This document shows, one piece after another, positions 1 to 7,459 of a stretch of DNA of 33,576 bases. Within the stretch, counting starts at the first letter, position 1. Every line of letters begins with the position of its first letter. The DNA is from CAYNFR01 sp964396595 (GTDB lineage: Bacteria; Bacteroidota; Bacteroidia; Chitinophagales; Saprospiraceae), in NCBI GenBank assembly GCA_964396595.1, contig CAYNFR010000034.1, forward strand, positions 1 to 33,576. Reading direction: 5' to 3'. The notes beneath the pieces were generated by a model that saw only the letters and a list, made by a program, of their open reading frames with translations, did no database searches and was not told the DNA's origin. The translations under genes and the position numbers were made by a program.

Positions 1-235
1 ATAATCCAAAGGATATATTCGCAGCGTCATTTGATCAAAATTAAGTTTGTTTTTTTTTCTTAGATCAAAAGTAGTAATATTTTTTAACAATCAGATTCAA
101 TTCTTAGATTCAAGTCATAAATGCAACTTTTGGGAAGATTAAAAAGGCTCTATTAGTTTTTTCAAAGGAAAGGAGCAAATCCCCTGCCCCCTGAATGGTA
201 AAGTCTTTATATTGTCTCTCTTCCAATTTGCCAAT

Positions 236-376
236 ATGAAATACTTAACACAGGAATAAAGATACACAATAAGTATACTGAGAGAGCAGGGTTATAATCA
301 ACAAGAAATAGCAAAAGCTATACACAAAGACAAGTCTACAGTAAGCCGAGCGTTGCGCAGGAATGGCGATCAATGA
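236..376 (+). pseudogene. IS30-type transposase, N-terminal fragment (decayed)
   Basis: Read from the ATG at 236, this frame gives MKYLTQE, a stop (TAA at 257-259), then RYTISILREQGYN and QQEIAKAIHKDKSTVSRALR before a TGA at 374-376. The second part is the helix-turn-helix that opens IS30-family transposases, which normally recognises the element's terminal repeats. The reading continues in frame through the internal stop, so this is a remnant with a nonsense codon, cut off after the first DNA-binding segment. No DDE catalytic domain follows. I could not find inverted repeats around it. The rest of 1-474 shows only AT-rich sequence with a T-run near 50-58 and no supportable gene. Confidence 0.75.
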
Positions 377-474
377 AGTGGTGCTTAACAACAGTTTATC
401 CTGATTATTATGTTCACCTGCTCAACTAGCTGGGCTTTATCTTGTTTAGCTTTACGAAGATGACCTATTAAATC

Positions 475-1068
475 ATGACACCTGAAAGAAATTATCTCAT
501 TCACCCACTATATATCTTAATCACCCTCGTCCTAGCAAGTGTTACGGCTTTGTTTCTGGGGTTTACATTTGCCTACATTTACAGTCGTGTTCAGAATGGT
601 GAAAAGCCACTCGATATACCTATCTTATTTTATTTCAATAGCATTTTCTTAATCATTTCCAGTCTGTTTTTGAAACGAACAAAAACAGCCTACGAAAACG
701 ATGACACGCGCCATTACAAGCTAAGCTTAGCTGCATGCTTAATCTTAACACTAATTTTCTTGGTATTCCAAATCATCGCTTGGCGACAGATGTACTTTAT
801 GAACATTCTCATCACGTCGAGTACATTGACGGGCTATCTCTATGTTATCAGCGGGGTTCATTTTCTTCATGTCATCGGTGGCCTACCATTTTTGGGCTAT
901 TTTATATGGGATGCTAAAAAGAAATTGGTGGAACCTGCCAGTGTTTTATTGTATCTCTCAGACCCGCATAAGAAGCGGCGCTTGACTGTATTGAGCATAT
1001 ACTGGCATTTTCTGGATGGACTATGGATCTATTTGGTCATCTTTTTTACGGTCAACTTGCTGGTATAA
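475..1068 (+). CDS. Haem-copper oxidase subunit III family protein
   Basis: Integral membrane protein of 197 residues with about five hydrophobic helices. It resembles cytochrome c oxidase subunit III, the non-catalytic subunit that packs beside subunit I and stabilises oxygen-linked proton pumping. The family signature is in the C-terminal half: SGVHFLHVIGG (about 125-135) and YWHFLDGLWIYLV (about 175-187). Its length matches the short five-helix forms common in Bacteroidota. It is alone here: no subunit I, II or assembly gene lies downstream, and upstream is only a transposon remnant, so partner genes must be elsewhere or left of the window. It could also serve a related oxidase or reductase. 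The family call is firm; the partner complex is unknown. Confidence 0.85.
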   Translation: MTPERNYLIHPLYILITLVLASVTALFLGFTFAYIYSRVQNGEKPLDIPILFYFNSIFLIISSLFLKRTKTAYENDDTRHYKLSLAACLILTLIFLVFQIIAWRQMYFMNILITSSTLTGYLYVISGVHFLHVIGGLPFLGYFIWDAKKKLVEPASVLLYLSDPHKKRRLTVLSIYWHFLDGLWIYLVIFFTVNLLV

Positions 1069-1077
1069 ATTGATGAA

Positions 1078-1096
1078 GTGCAATAATCCATTGCAC
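1078..1096. promoter_or_regulatory. Perfect 7-5-7 inverted repeat upstream of the gntP-type operon
   Basis: GTGCAAT, five bases, ATTGCAC: a perfect palindrome in the 86-base gap between the oxidase subunit gene and the permease gene. A further ATTGCA half-site lies near 1128-1133. There is no T-run after it, so it looks more like an operator for the downstream operon than a terminator. The binding protein is unknown. Confidence 0.4.
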
Positions 1097-1154
1097 ACAC
1101 TGATAACAACTGCATTATTTTAGTGATATTGCATCGCGGCTAAGATGATACTTG

Positions 1155-2456
1155 ATGCTTCTATTTTCTGCTATACTAGGGATAATATTATTGGTACTGC
1201 TTGTAACGTATGTCAAGCTTGACACATTTCTTTCATTTTTGATCGTCTGCCTTGCCGTTAGCTTATTAAATGGTCTGCCCATCAACACGTCAATCAATGC
1301 CATCCAGAAAGGCATAGGGGAGACATTAGGATCGATAGCCATGATCTTGGTATTTGGTGCCATGATAGGCAAAATAGTTGCTGTGAGTGGTGCGGCGAAT
1401 CTCATCACCGAGCGCATGGTCAAGCTATTTGGTGTCAAGAATATCCAGTTGGCTTTAATAGCCACAGGGTTTGTAGTAGGAATTCCTATGTTCTATACGG
1501 TTGGATTTGTCATCATGGTTCCTCTTGTGATCGCTATCGCACATAACACACGCCTACCCTTACTCTATGTAGGTTTACCTATGTTGGCTTCACTATCTGT
1601 GACGCATGGTTTTCTTCCACCTCATCCAGCTCCTACTGCGGTAGCAAGCATGTATGGTGCTGATCTTGGGCTTACGTTAGTTTATGGAATCATTGTAGGC
1701 ATACCTGCCATACTGTCGGCAAAATTTATTCTGGCCAAGACTATGATCAGGATTCAGCCCAGCTTATCACGGGACTACATTGTTGAAGTTGATGATCGAT
1801 ATACATTGCCTGGTACGGGCACAAGTCTGTTCATCGCCTTATTGCCGGTATTGTTAATAGCGGGAGCTTCTCTTTTGAAAGAATTAGGGACCAACTCCCT
1901 TTGGATAGATGGAGTTGGCAATCCTGCCATAGCCATGATGCTCACTGTATTAATTGCGATTTACATGCTTGGTATCAAGACCGGAAGAACAATGTCACAG
2001 CTTATGAAAGTTCTAGCAGAAGGGACCTCGAGCGTAGCTATGGTTCTATTGATAATCGCGGGAGCAGGCGCATTCAAGGAAGTTATGGTCGTATCTGGTG
2101 TGAGTGATATGATAGGAAGTCGACTCGGAGGAATGGGCCTATCCCCCATCCTATTGGCATGGTTGATAGCTGCACTTGTGCGCATCAGCGTAGGTAGTGC
2201 CACCGTCGCAGCTTTGACAGGCGGAAGCATTATGAGCCCTATGGTCGCAGGTGCAGGCGTATCCCCCGAATTGTTGGTATTGGCGACTGGCGCCGGAAGT
2301 ATTACCTTGTCTCACATTAATGACGGTGGTTTCTGGCTGTACAAAGAATACTTTAATGTCAGTATAAAAGAAACCCTCATGTCATGGACAGTTATGGAAA
2401 CAACTGTATCTGTGGTAGGGCTTTTAGGAATATTTATATTGCATTGGCTCTTATAA
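1155..2456 (+). CDS. GntP-family proton symporter (gluconate/D-serine type permease)
   Basis: Inner-membrane permease of 433 residues with a dozen or so hydrophobic segments, the usual size for the GntP family. That family includes gluconate permeases and the D-serine permease DsdX. Supporting stretches are SVTHGFLPPHPAPTAVAS (about residue 150), the glycine-rich region near GSATVAALTGGSIMSP, and LSHINDGGFWLYKEYF near the C-terminus. The last of these is highly characteristic of GntP proteins. I take the ATG at 1155; a TTG directly before it is also in frame. It is the first gene of a five-gene same-strand run ending at 6347. The substrate cannot be read from sequence. The next genes (RidA and a D-amino-acid PLP enzyme) favour a D-amino or hydroxy acid over gluconate. 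Confidence 0.9.
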   Translation: MLLFSAILGIILLVLLVTYVKLDTFLSFLIVCLAVSLLNGLPINTSINAIQKGIGETLGSIAMILVFGAMIGKIVAVSGAANLITERMVKLFGVKNIQLALIATGFVVGIPMFYTVGFVIMVPLVIAIAHNTRLPLLYVGLPMLASLSVTHGFLPPHPAPTAVASMYGADLGLTLVYGIIVGIPAILSAKFILAKTMIRIQPSLSRDYIVEVDDRYTLPGTGTSLFIALLPVLLIAGASLLKELGTNSLWIDGVGNPAIAMMLTVLIAIYMLGIKTGRTMSQLMKVLAEGTSSVAMVLLIIAGAGAFKEVMVVSGVSDMIGSRLGGMGLSPILLAWLIAALVRISVGSATVAALTGGSIMSPMVAGAGVSPELLVLATGAGSITLSHINDGGFWLYKEYFNVSIKETLMSWTVMETTVSVVGLLGIFILHWLL

Positions 2457-2473
2457 TATTTAAATCACAAACA

Positions 2474-2935
2474 ATGATCGATGTAATTGAAAAGTTAAAT
2501 CAGTTAAATCTAAGCCTGCCTCCTGTTCCACCTCCTTTGGGGGTTTATAAGCCGGTATTAGTGGCAGATAAAATGCTCTATGTGTCCGGCCAAGGGCCAA
2601 TGCAAAATGACGGCACACTGATCGTCGGCCAAGTAGGGTCAGACATGAGTCTGGAACAAGGATATATGGCCGCGAGACAAGTAGGTCTCACTATGCTCGC
2701 TACCATTAAGAGCCAAATTCATGACCTATCCCGGATCAAGCGTATTATTAAAACCCTCGGAATGGTCAACAGCGCGCCCAATTTTTATGACCATCCCAAA
2801 GTCATCAATGGATTCTCAGAGCTTATGGCTGAGATATGGGGTCGGGAAAACGGCATAGGCGCCAGAAGTGCCGTAGGTATGATATTGCCCGGCAATATTC
2901 CTGTAGAAATAGAAGCCATCTTCGAATTACATTGA
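2474..2935 (+). CDS. RidA family (YjgF/UK114) enamine/imine deaminase
   Basis: Small cytoplasmic protein of 153 residues from the ATG at 2474. The frame is open further upstream, but that part overlaps the permease gene. RidA proteins form trimers that hydrolyse reactive enamine or imine intermediates released by PLP enzymes such as serine/threonine dehydratases. Family features are the LYVSGQGP turn (about 35-42), the RSAVGMILPGNIPVEIEAI stretch with the conserved Arg131 that binds the substrate carboxylate, and a conserved acidic residue at about 147. The PLP enzyme gene follows after one base, which matches the known role of RidA in clearing 2-aminoacrylate/2-aminocrotonate. Family assignment is secure; which subfamily it belongs to is not. 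Confidence 0.9.
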   Translation: MIDVIEKLNQLNLSLPPVPPPLGVYKPVLVADKMLYVSGQGPMQNDGTLIVGQVGSDMSLEQGYMAARQVGLTMLATIKSQIHDLSRIKRIIKTLGMVNSAPNFYDHPKVINGFSELMAEIWGRENGIGARSAVGMILPGNIPVEIEAIFELH

Positions 2936-2936
2936 T

Positions 2937-4046
2937 ATGAAAGAGTGGTTTGTTATAGATAATGAAGAAGATCTGCTCAGCCCATCTCTACTCTTCTATG
3001 AAGAACACATCATTTATAATATCCATCAGATGATTACTATTGCTGGAGATGTGCAACGACTTCGCCCACACATTAAGACCTATAAGTGCGGCGAAATAAT
3101 CTCTCTCCAGATGGATTATGGCATCAGTAAATTTAAGTGTGCCACCCTAGCAGAAGCGGCTTTACTAGGGTCTCTTCATGTGCCTGATGTCTTAATCGCT
3201 TACCCTCTTGTCGGACCGAATATTCGTGCTATGAGTACATTGATGGATAAATATCCTAAGACCCGATTTTCTGCATTAATAGATCATCCTTCCCTGATTA
3301 CTTCATGGAATACCGTCTTTACTGATCGTAAAGTTGACCTATTTATCGATGTGAATGTAGGTATGAATCGAACCGGCACATCGAAGGAGAATGTGTTGGC
3401 ACTCTTTAGCGATTTATATGGCACGACAAATCTTTGTTTCAGAGGGCTACACATTTATGATGGTCATATTCGCGATGAAGATCCAATCGCACGTCAACAA
3501 AGTGTAGAGGCAGCTTGCTCAGGAATTGATGATATTATCGCACAAATATCCAAAGTGTATACCGCCCCGTTCGAAAACGTTTATGGAGGAAGTGTAAGCT
3601 TTATGAACCACGCACGATATCCTGAAAGACAACTGTCGCCAGGCACTACCTTGATATGGGATCATGGCTACCAATCAAGATTCTCGGATATTCCCATGAA
3701 AATCGCTGCCGTGGTAGCGACTCGCGTGATAAGCAAACCGTCCACCGACACGATCTGTCTGGATCTAGGTCATAAAGCCATCGCCTCAGAGATGAAAGTC
3801 GCACCTGCATTTTTCCCACAGATACCCGATGCAAAAATAAGTGTACATAGTGAAGAGCATATGGCCGTGGAAACCGATCACGTAGATCAGTGGCCTATAG
3901 GAAAACTTTCCTATGCCATTCCATGGCATGTCTGCCCTACTGTTGCTTTACACGAAGAAGCAATAATAGTCAGAAACCACAAAGTGATTGATAACTGGAC
4001 AATCACAGCGCGTAAACGCCTGCCTCTTAGAGTGATTCAGAACTGA
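2937..4046 (+). CDS. D-threonine aldolase / D-serine dehydratase-like PLP enzyme
   Basis: A fold-type III PLP enzyme of 369 residues with an alanine-racemase-like N-terminal barrel. RPHIKTYK (43-50) matches the family's RPHxKTHK motif, with Lys47 the expected Schiff-base lysine. DVNVGMNRTG (about 138-147) is the barrel's phosphate/substrate region. In the C-terminal domain HVC (His331, Cys333) matches the His-x-Cys metal site of eukaryotic-type D-serine dehydratases. The family either cleaves D-3-hydroxy amino acids to glycine plus an aldehyde or dehydrates D-serine/D-threonine to a 2-oxo acid and ammonia. The RidA gene one base upstream argues for dehydration, since that route releases enamines. 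There is no signal peptide, so it is cytoplasmic. The exact reaction is inferred. Confidence 0.85.
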   Translation: MKEWFVIDNEEDLLSPSLLFYEEHIIYNIHQMITIAGDVQRLRPHIKTYKCGEIISLQMDYGISKFKCATLAEAALLGSLHVPDVLIAYPLVGPNIRAMSTLMDKYPKTRFSALIDHPSLITSWNTVFTDRKVDLFIDVNVGMNRTGTSKENVLALFSDLYGTTNLCFRGLHIYDGHIRDEDPIARQQSVEAACSGIDDIIAQISKVYTAPFENVYGGSVSFMNHARYPERQLSPGTTLIWDHGYQSRFSDIPMKIAAVVATRVISKPSTDTICLDLGHKAIASEMKVAPAFFPQIPDAKISVHSEEHMAVETDHVDQWPIGKLSYAIPWHVCPTVALHEEAIIVRNHKVIDNWTITARKRLPLRVIQN

Positions 4047-4054
4047 TAAATCCC

Positions 4055-5134
4055 ATGGAAACAGCACCCATGATATTTGATGCGCATCTTGATTTGTCCA
4101 TGAATGCTATGGAATGGAATCGTGATCTCACTCGATCAATTGATGAAATAAGATCGTGTGAACAAGACATGAATGACCGCCCTGATAGAGGCAAGGGGAT
4201 GGTGAATTTTGCTAGTCTGCGCACAGGTAATATTGGTGTCGTCGTAGGGACATTGATAGCGCGATATACCAAGAAAAACAACACTCTCCCCGGTGCGAGC
4301 TGGAATTCACCGGAGCAAGCATGGGCGCAGACACAAGGACAACTTGCATGGTATCAGGCGATGATGGATGCAGGACATTTGAACTTAATTAAAGACTACG
4401 CTACCCTACTTCAGCATCTCTCAGCATGGCAAAATAATCCGATCGAGACACCTATTGGTCTTATTTTAAGTCTGGAAGGCGCCGACTCCATCCTCAGCAT
4501 GGCCCATCTCGAAAAAGCATATGAAAATGGTCTCAGAGCTATCGGCCCTGCTCATTATGGACCGGGCACATATGCATACGGCACGATGTCTGATGGGCGA
4601 CTCCCTGAGAGAGGGAAGCAACTGTTGCGCAAAATGTCTGAGCTGAACATGATTCTCGACATGAGTCACTTGAGCGACCAATGCTTTGATGACGCGATTG
4701 ATAAGTATGATGGCGTATTATGGGCAAGTCATAACAATTGTCGAACTTTAGTACCCCATCAGCGCCAATACTCAGATTATCAAATATTGAAAATCATTGA
4801 ACGTCATGGGGTCATCGGCATTGCTTTCGACGCATGGATGTTAAAGCCCAATTGGGTACGGGGCATATCCACTCCAATTCAGATGGGTGTAACTCTTCAC
4901 TCCGTTGCGGATCATATCGACCATATCTGTCAGCTAGCCGGCAATAGCAGGCATGTAGGCATAGGCAGCGATCTTGATGGCGCTTTCGGCCGCGAACAAT
5001 CGCCCAATGATATGGATACCATTGCCGATGTTATCAAAATTGTAAAAATACTGGAGTCAAGAAGTTACAGCAATGAAGATATCAAAAATATCTGTTCAGA
5101 AAATTGGATAAATTTTTTAAAAAATGCGTGGTAA
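4055..5134 (+). CDS. Membrane-dipeptidase family (M19) dipeptidase
   Basis: Zinc dipeptidase of 359 residues. The metal ligands of the M19 (renal dipeptidase) family are all visible: HLD (His11, Asp13), SLEGAD (Glu141), LDMSHLSD (His205), WASHNN (His226) and GIGSDLDG (Asp306). These enzymes split dipeptides and accept a D-residue at the C-terminal position. The ATG at 4055 is eight bases after the previous stop. No signal peptide is present, so the enzyme should be cytoplasmic, unlike mammalian MDP. In an operon with a GntP permease, RidA and a D-amino-acid PLP enzyme, it could release D-amino acids from L,D-dipeptides such as peptidoglycan fragments. Family is certain, substrate inferred. 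Confidence 0.92.
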   Translation: METAPMIFDAHLDLSMNAMEWNRDLTRSIDEIRSCEQDMNDRPDRGKGMVNFASLRTGNIGVVVGTLIARYTKKNNTLPGASWNSPEQAWAQTQGQLAWYQAMMDAGHLNLIKDYATLLQHLSAWQNNPIETPIGLILSLEGADSILSMAHLEKAYENGLRAIGPAHYGPGTYAYGTMSDGRLPERGKQLLRKMSELNMILDMSHLSDQCFDDAIDKYDGVLWASHNNCRTLVPHQRQYSDYQILKIIERHGVIGIAFDAWMLKPNWVRGISTPIQMGVTLHSVADHIDHICQLAGNSRHVGIGSDLDGAFGREQSPNDMDTIADVIKIVKILESRSYSNEDIKNICSENWINFLKNAW

Positions 5135-6347
5135 ATTTCACTTTCAACATATTTTTGAGAGATTCACGAATTCAAACATCTTATTGGGCTGCCGCCCAAT
5201 AATTCTATTCCTGCTCTATACGACAACCTTCCATATATCATGCAATCATGGAGATAAAGCAGTAGATCTCCTAGCTGCCGGCACTATGTGTCATTATATT
5301 ACAGAAAAGGGATGGGCGCATACGAATGAAGAATTACTTAAAGAAATTCAAAAAATAAGGCCACGTTCAACGCAGACAGATGACATGCTACTGATCCCAG
5401 GTGGCTATTTTAGTTACGGAGCACAACCCCGTCAAGACATAGCTTCTAATCTATTTTCTGGTCAGCCCAAATCTGATGAATGGCCCGTAAATCGGGTATA
5501 TATTGACAGCTTCTGGATGGATGAAACAGAGGTGACAAATAGACAATTTGCAGATTTTGTAACTGCCACTGGATATGTTACGACAGCCGAGAGACCCATA
5601 TCTCTTGAAGAAATCATGGCTCAAGTACCACCCGGCACCCCTTCACCACCAGATTCAGCTCTTGCTCCCGCGTCATTGGTCTTTATCAAACCATCATCTG
5701 ATCAAGTAAAAAATCCGAGTGTAGACAGTTGGTGGAAATTCGTTAAGGGCGCGAATTGGCGGCAGCCTGAAGGACCCGGTAGCGATATAAACGGACGAGA
5801 AGACCATCCTGTGGTTCATGTATCATGGTACGATGCTCAAGCCTATGCACGATGGGCAGGAAAACGACTTCCTACCGAAGCAGAATGGGAATATGCTGCT
5901 GCAGGAGGAGATGTCAAGCAAATATTTGCTTGGGGCAATGAGCTCAACCCTTCCACTACAGGTGGTAATTATTGGCAAGGAGAGTTTCCATTTGTGGACA
6001 CAGCTGAAGATGGACATGACGGAACAGCACCGGTAAAGTCTTATCTGCCCAATAGATTCGGATTATATGATATGTCCGGCAATGTCTGGGAATGGTGTGA
6101 AGATTGGTATCACCATGATCAATATAGCTGCTTAAACGATAGAAAATCTCACCATAATCCTCAGGGACCTCCCCTCAGTTATGATCCCGGGCTATCGCAT
6201 GCGTACCAAAGAGTCTTGCGCGGTGGCTCTTTTCTATGCAATGATTCTTACTGTGCAGGCTACCGCACCTCAGCGCGTATGAAATCCGCACCGGACACCG
6301 GATTAAGTCATACAGGATTCAGATGTGTGACAAATAAGGTGAAATAG
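5124..6347 (+). CDS. Formylglycine-generating enzyme (sulfatase-modifying factor) family lipoprotein
   Basis: A protein of 407 residues with the FGE-sulfatase fold. True FGEs oxidise a cysteine in sulfatases to formylglycine using oxygen and copper. Most bacterial members of the fold lack the two catalytic cysteines; this one has them. LRGGSFLCNDSYCAGYR near the C-terminus aligns with the Cys336/Cys341 motif of human FGE, giving Cys372 and Cys377, followed by ARMKSAPDT and a terminal GFRCV. The core also shows WMDETEVTNRQF, HPVVHVSWYDAQAYARWAGK, RLPTEAEWEYAA and FGLYDMSGNVWEW. The N-terminus has a hydrophobic stretch ending FHISC, a passable lipobox, so it is probably an exported lipoprotein. 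It overlaps the dipeptidase gene by 11 bases. No sulfatase gene lies in the window. Confidence 0.9.
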   Translation: MRGKFHFQHIFERFTNSNILLGCRPIILFLLYTTTFHISCNHGDKAVDLLAAGTMCHYITEKGWAHTNEELLKEIQKIRPRSTQTDDMLLIPGGYFSYGAQPRQDIASNLFSGQPKSDEWPVNRVYIDSFWMDETEVTNRQFADFVTATGYVTTAERPISLEEIMAQVPPGTPSPPDSALAPASLVFIKPSSDQVKNPSVDSWWKFVKGANWRQPEGPGSDINGREDHPVVHVSWYDAQAYARWAGKRLPTEAEWEYAAAGGDVKQIFAWGNELNPSTTGGNYWQGEFPFVDTAEDGHDGTAPVKSYLPNRFGLYDMSGNVWEWCEDWYHHDQYSCLNDRKSHHNPQGPPLSYDPGLSHAYQRVLRGGSFLCNDSYCAGYRTSARMKSAPDTGLSHTGFRCVTNKVK

Positions 6348-6452
6348 AGAATATCCCTATACTATTGCAATGAATAACCGAAAGCATGTCATCATTACCT
6401 CCTGACAAATGATATATTCTGTGCTCTCTTCTGAGTGGTATGGCTTCTATCA

Positions 6453-6804
6453 TTATTCTAAATCAAGAACTATCCGTACAATTTCCTTGACTAAATTTGC
6501 TAAATCTGTCGGAATAATACCAAGCGTCTTTATCAATCAGTCATTATCGATCACGCGAATCAGCTCAATCATTATATCACGCTCCTGATCTATTGTGACT
6601 CCCCCTTTTTCCAATTAAAATTCTTAAAATCCTAGTACCGCTATTGACATTTATATTCAAAGGCAAAATAATGGCAGAAGGGTGAGAAACGTATTTAGGA
6701 AGATCAGTCTGCACGACCACCGAGAAGGGTCGGGTTTTTCCCGATTTAGTTCTGATCTGCGGGTCCAAATCCGCGATCCATATTTCATACTGTCTAGACG
6801 ACAT
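6453..6804 (-). pseudogene. PemK/MazF-type mRNA interferase toxin, disrupted
   Basis: From the ATG at 6802-6804 the minus strand reads MSSRQYEIWIADLDPQIRT, then SGKTRPFSVVVQTDLPKY and on to LNINVNSGTRILRIL: the N-terminal two thirds of a PemK/MazF endoribonuclease. The reading then breaks at an A5-G5 tract (plus strand C5T5 at 6601-6610). One frame over it resumes as VTIDQERDIMIELIRVIDND, hits TGA at 6537-6539, and continues in that frame as LIKTLG and EIVRIVLDLE to a stop at 6453-6455. IVRIVLDLE is the usual toxin C-terminus. So the gene carries one frameshift and one nonsense codon and should be inactive. Its ATG lies inside the end of the antitoxin gene. Confidence 0.85.
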
Positions 6805-7024
6805 GATCAATCTCTTCAAAATCCTTAAGCACGGAAACAGAATCATTTCTAATTAAATCAGACTCCATCATTAAACGTTTCTCAAGTAATTCGCTGTGCT
6901 GAAGTCGGTTATAGTAATCAATCGCTTCATTCATGTAGTGATGACGAGGCTTTTATACTTGCGATAAAGTCTTTTCGGTTACCAAAAAGATCGATTCGTC
7001 TAATTTTAACGCGACAGTTTTCAA
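6794..7024 (-). pseudogene. Antitoxin of the PemK/MazF pair, with an internal stop
   Basis: A 77-codon minus-strand frame from a TTG at 7022-7024 (no ATG) to TAG at 6794-6796. It reads KTVALKLDESIFLVTEKTLS, QV, a stop (TAA at 6953-6955), then KPRHHYMNEAIDYYNRLQ, HSELLEKRLMMESDL and VSVLKDFEEIDHVV. The KLD-x-IF-x-x-TEK start and the helical EAIDYYN...LLEKRL tail are what small ribbon-helix-helix antitoxins of Bacteroidota PemK/MazF modules look like. The stop overlaps the toxin start by 11 bases, the normal arrangement for translationally coupled pairs. One nonsense codon and loss of the ATG indicate decay. It is too interrupted to appear as a long open frame. Confidence 0.75.
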
Positions 7025-7067
7025 GTTTAATTATAATTATATCATAAACGTATATCTATGCGGGATA

Positions 7068-7299
7068 TTAAATCAAAGAATTTTGCGTCATTGATAATAG
7101 ATTGACCGTAGCATAACTAATCCGTAGCCCCATTTCTTGTTCAAAATGTATTCATTTTATCATCCCATTGACTTGTTTTATCACTATTTGTGCCGATTAT
7201 ACACCATTTTGGATTAAGTAGAATAAGCTTGGACGACTCAGCTTGCTCCTTCGATTTACTTGACTTCTCCACGATGCCCCGCGACAACTCTTTTAACTT
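7068..7299 (-). pseudogene. Unidentified decayed reading frame
   Basis: On the minus strand a frame open from about 7299 includes KLILLNPKWCIIGTNSDK and SQWDDKMNTF before a TGA at 7141-7143. In the next frame the sequence continues sensibly as FEQEMGLRISYATVNLLSM and TQNSLI to a stop at 7068-7070. The join looks like a frameshift in a once-coding C-terminus. I do not recognise the family. The rest of 6348-7459 outside this and the toxin-antitoxin remnants shows no supportable gene. Confidence 0.25.
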
Positions 7300-7426
7300 C
7301 TAATATCTAACATATAAGCAAAAATCACCAAGTAAAGTAAACTCAACGCAACATAACCGTAACGCAAGCCCCTAAAAAAAGATCTACTCAAATAGCCCCA
7401 TGATACCGAACTGTACGCTTAATGTT

Positions 7427-7434
7427 TATATTTA
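7427..7434 (+). promoter_or_regulatory. Putative -7 box of the sodium/sugar symporter gene
   Basis: TATATTTA differs in one base from the Bacteroidota -7 consensus TAnnTTTG and lies 25 bases before the ATG at 7460. No TTTG is found at the expected -33 position. A near-identical element, TATATTTAGCC, sits the same distance before the GltP-type symporter gene at 12976. Confidence 0.35.
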
Positions 7435-7459
7435 GGCCGATTTAAGAAAATAGACATTC

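Noticed and set aside
377..490. Minus-strand reading GHLRKAKQDKAQLVEQV, helix-like
   Set aside because: Short, has no start, runs into the oxidase gene's start and matches no family I know.
2384..2473. Longer start for the RidA protein
   Set aside because: Those 30 residues overlap the permease gene; family members begin near the ATG at 2474.
6601..6610. Treating the toxin break as a programmed frameshift in the A5-G5 tract
   Set aside because: A further nonsense codon follows in the second frame and the antitoxin is also broken, so decay is simpler.
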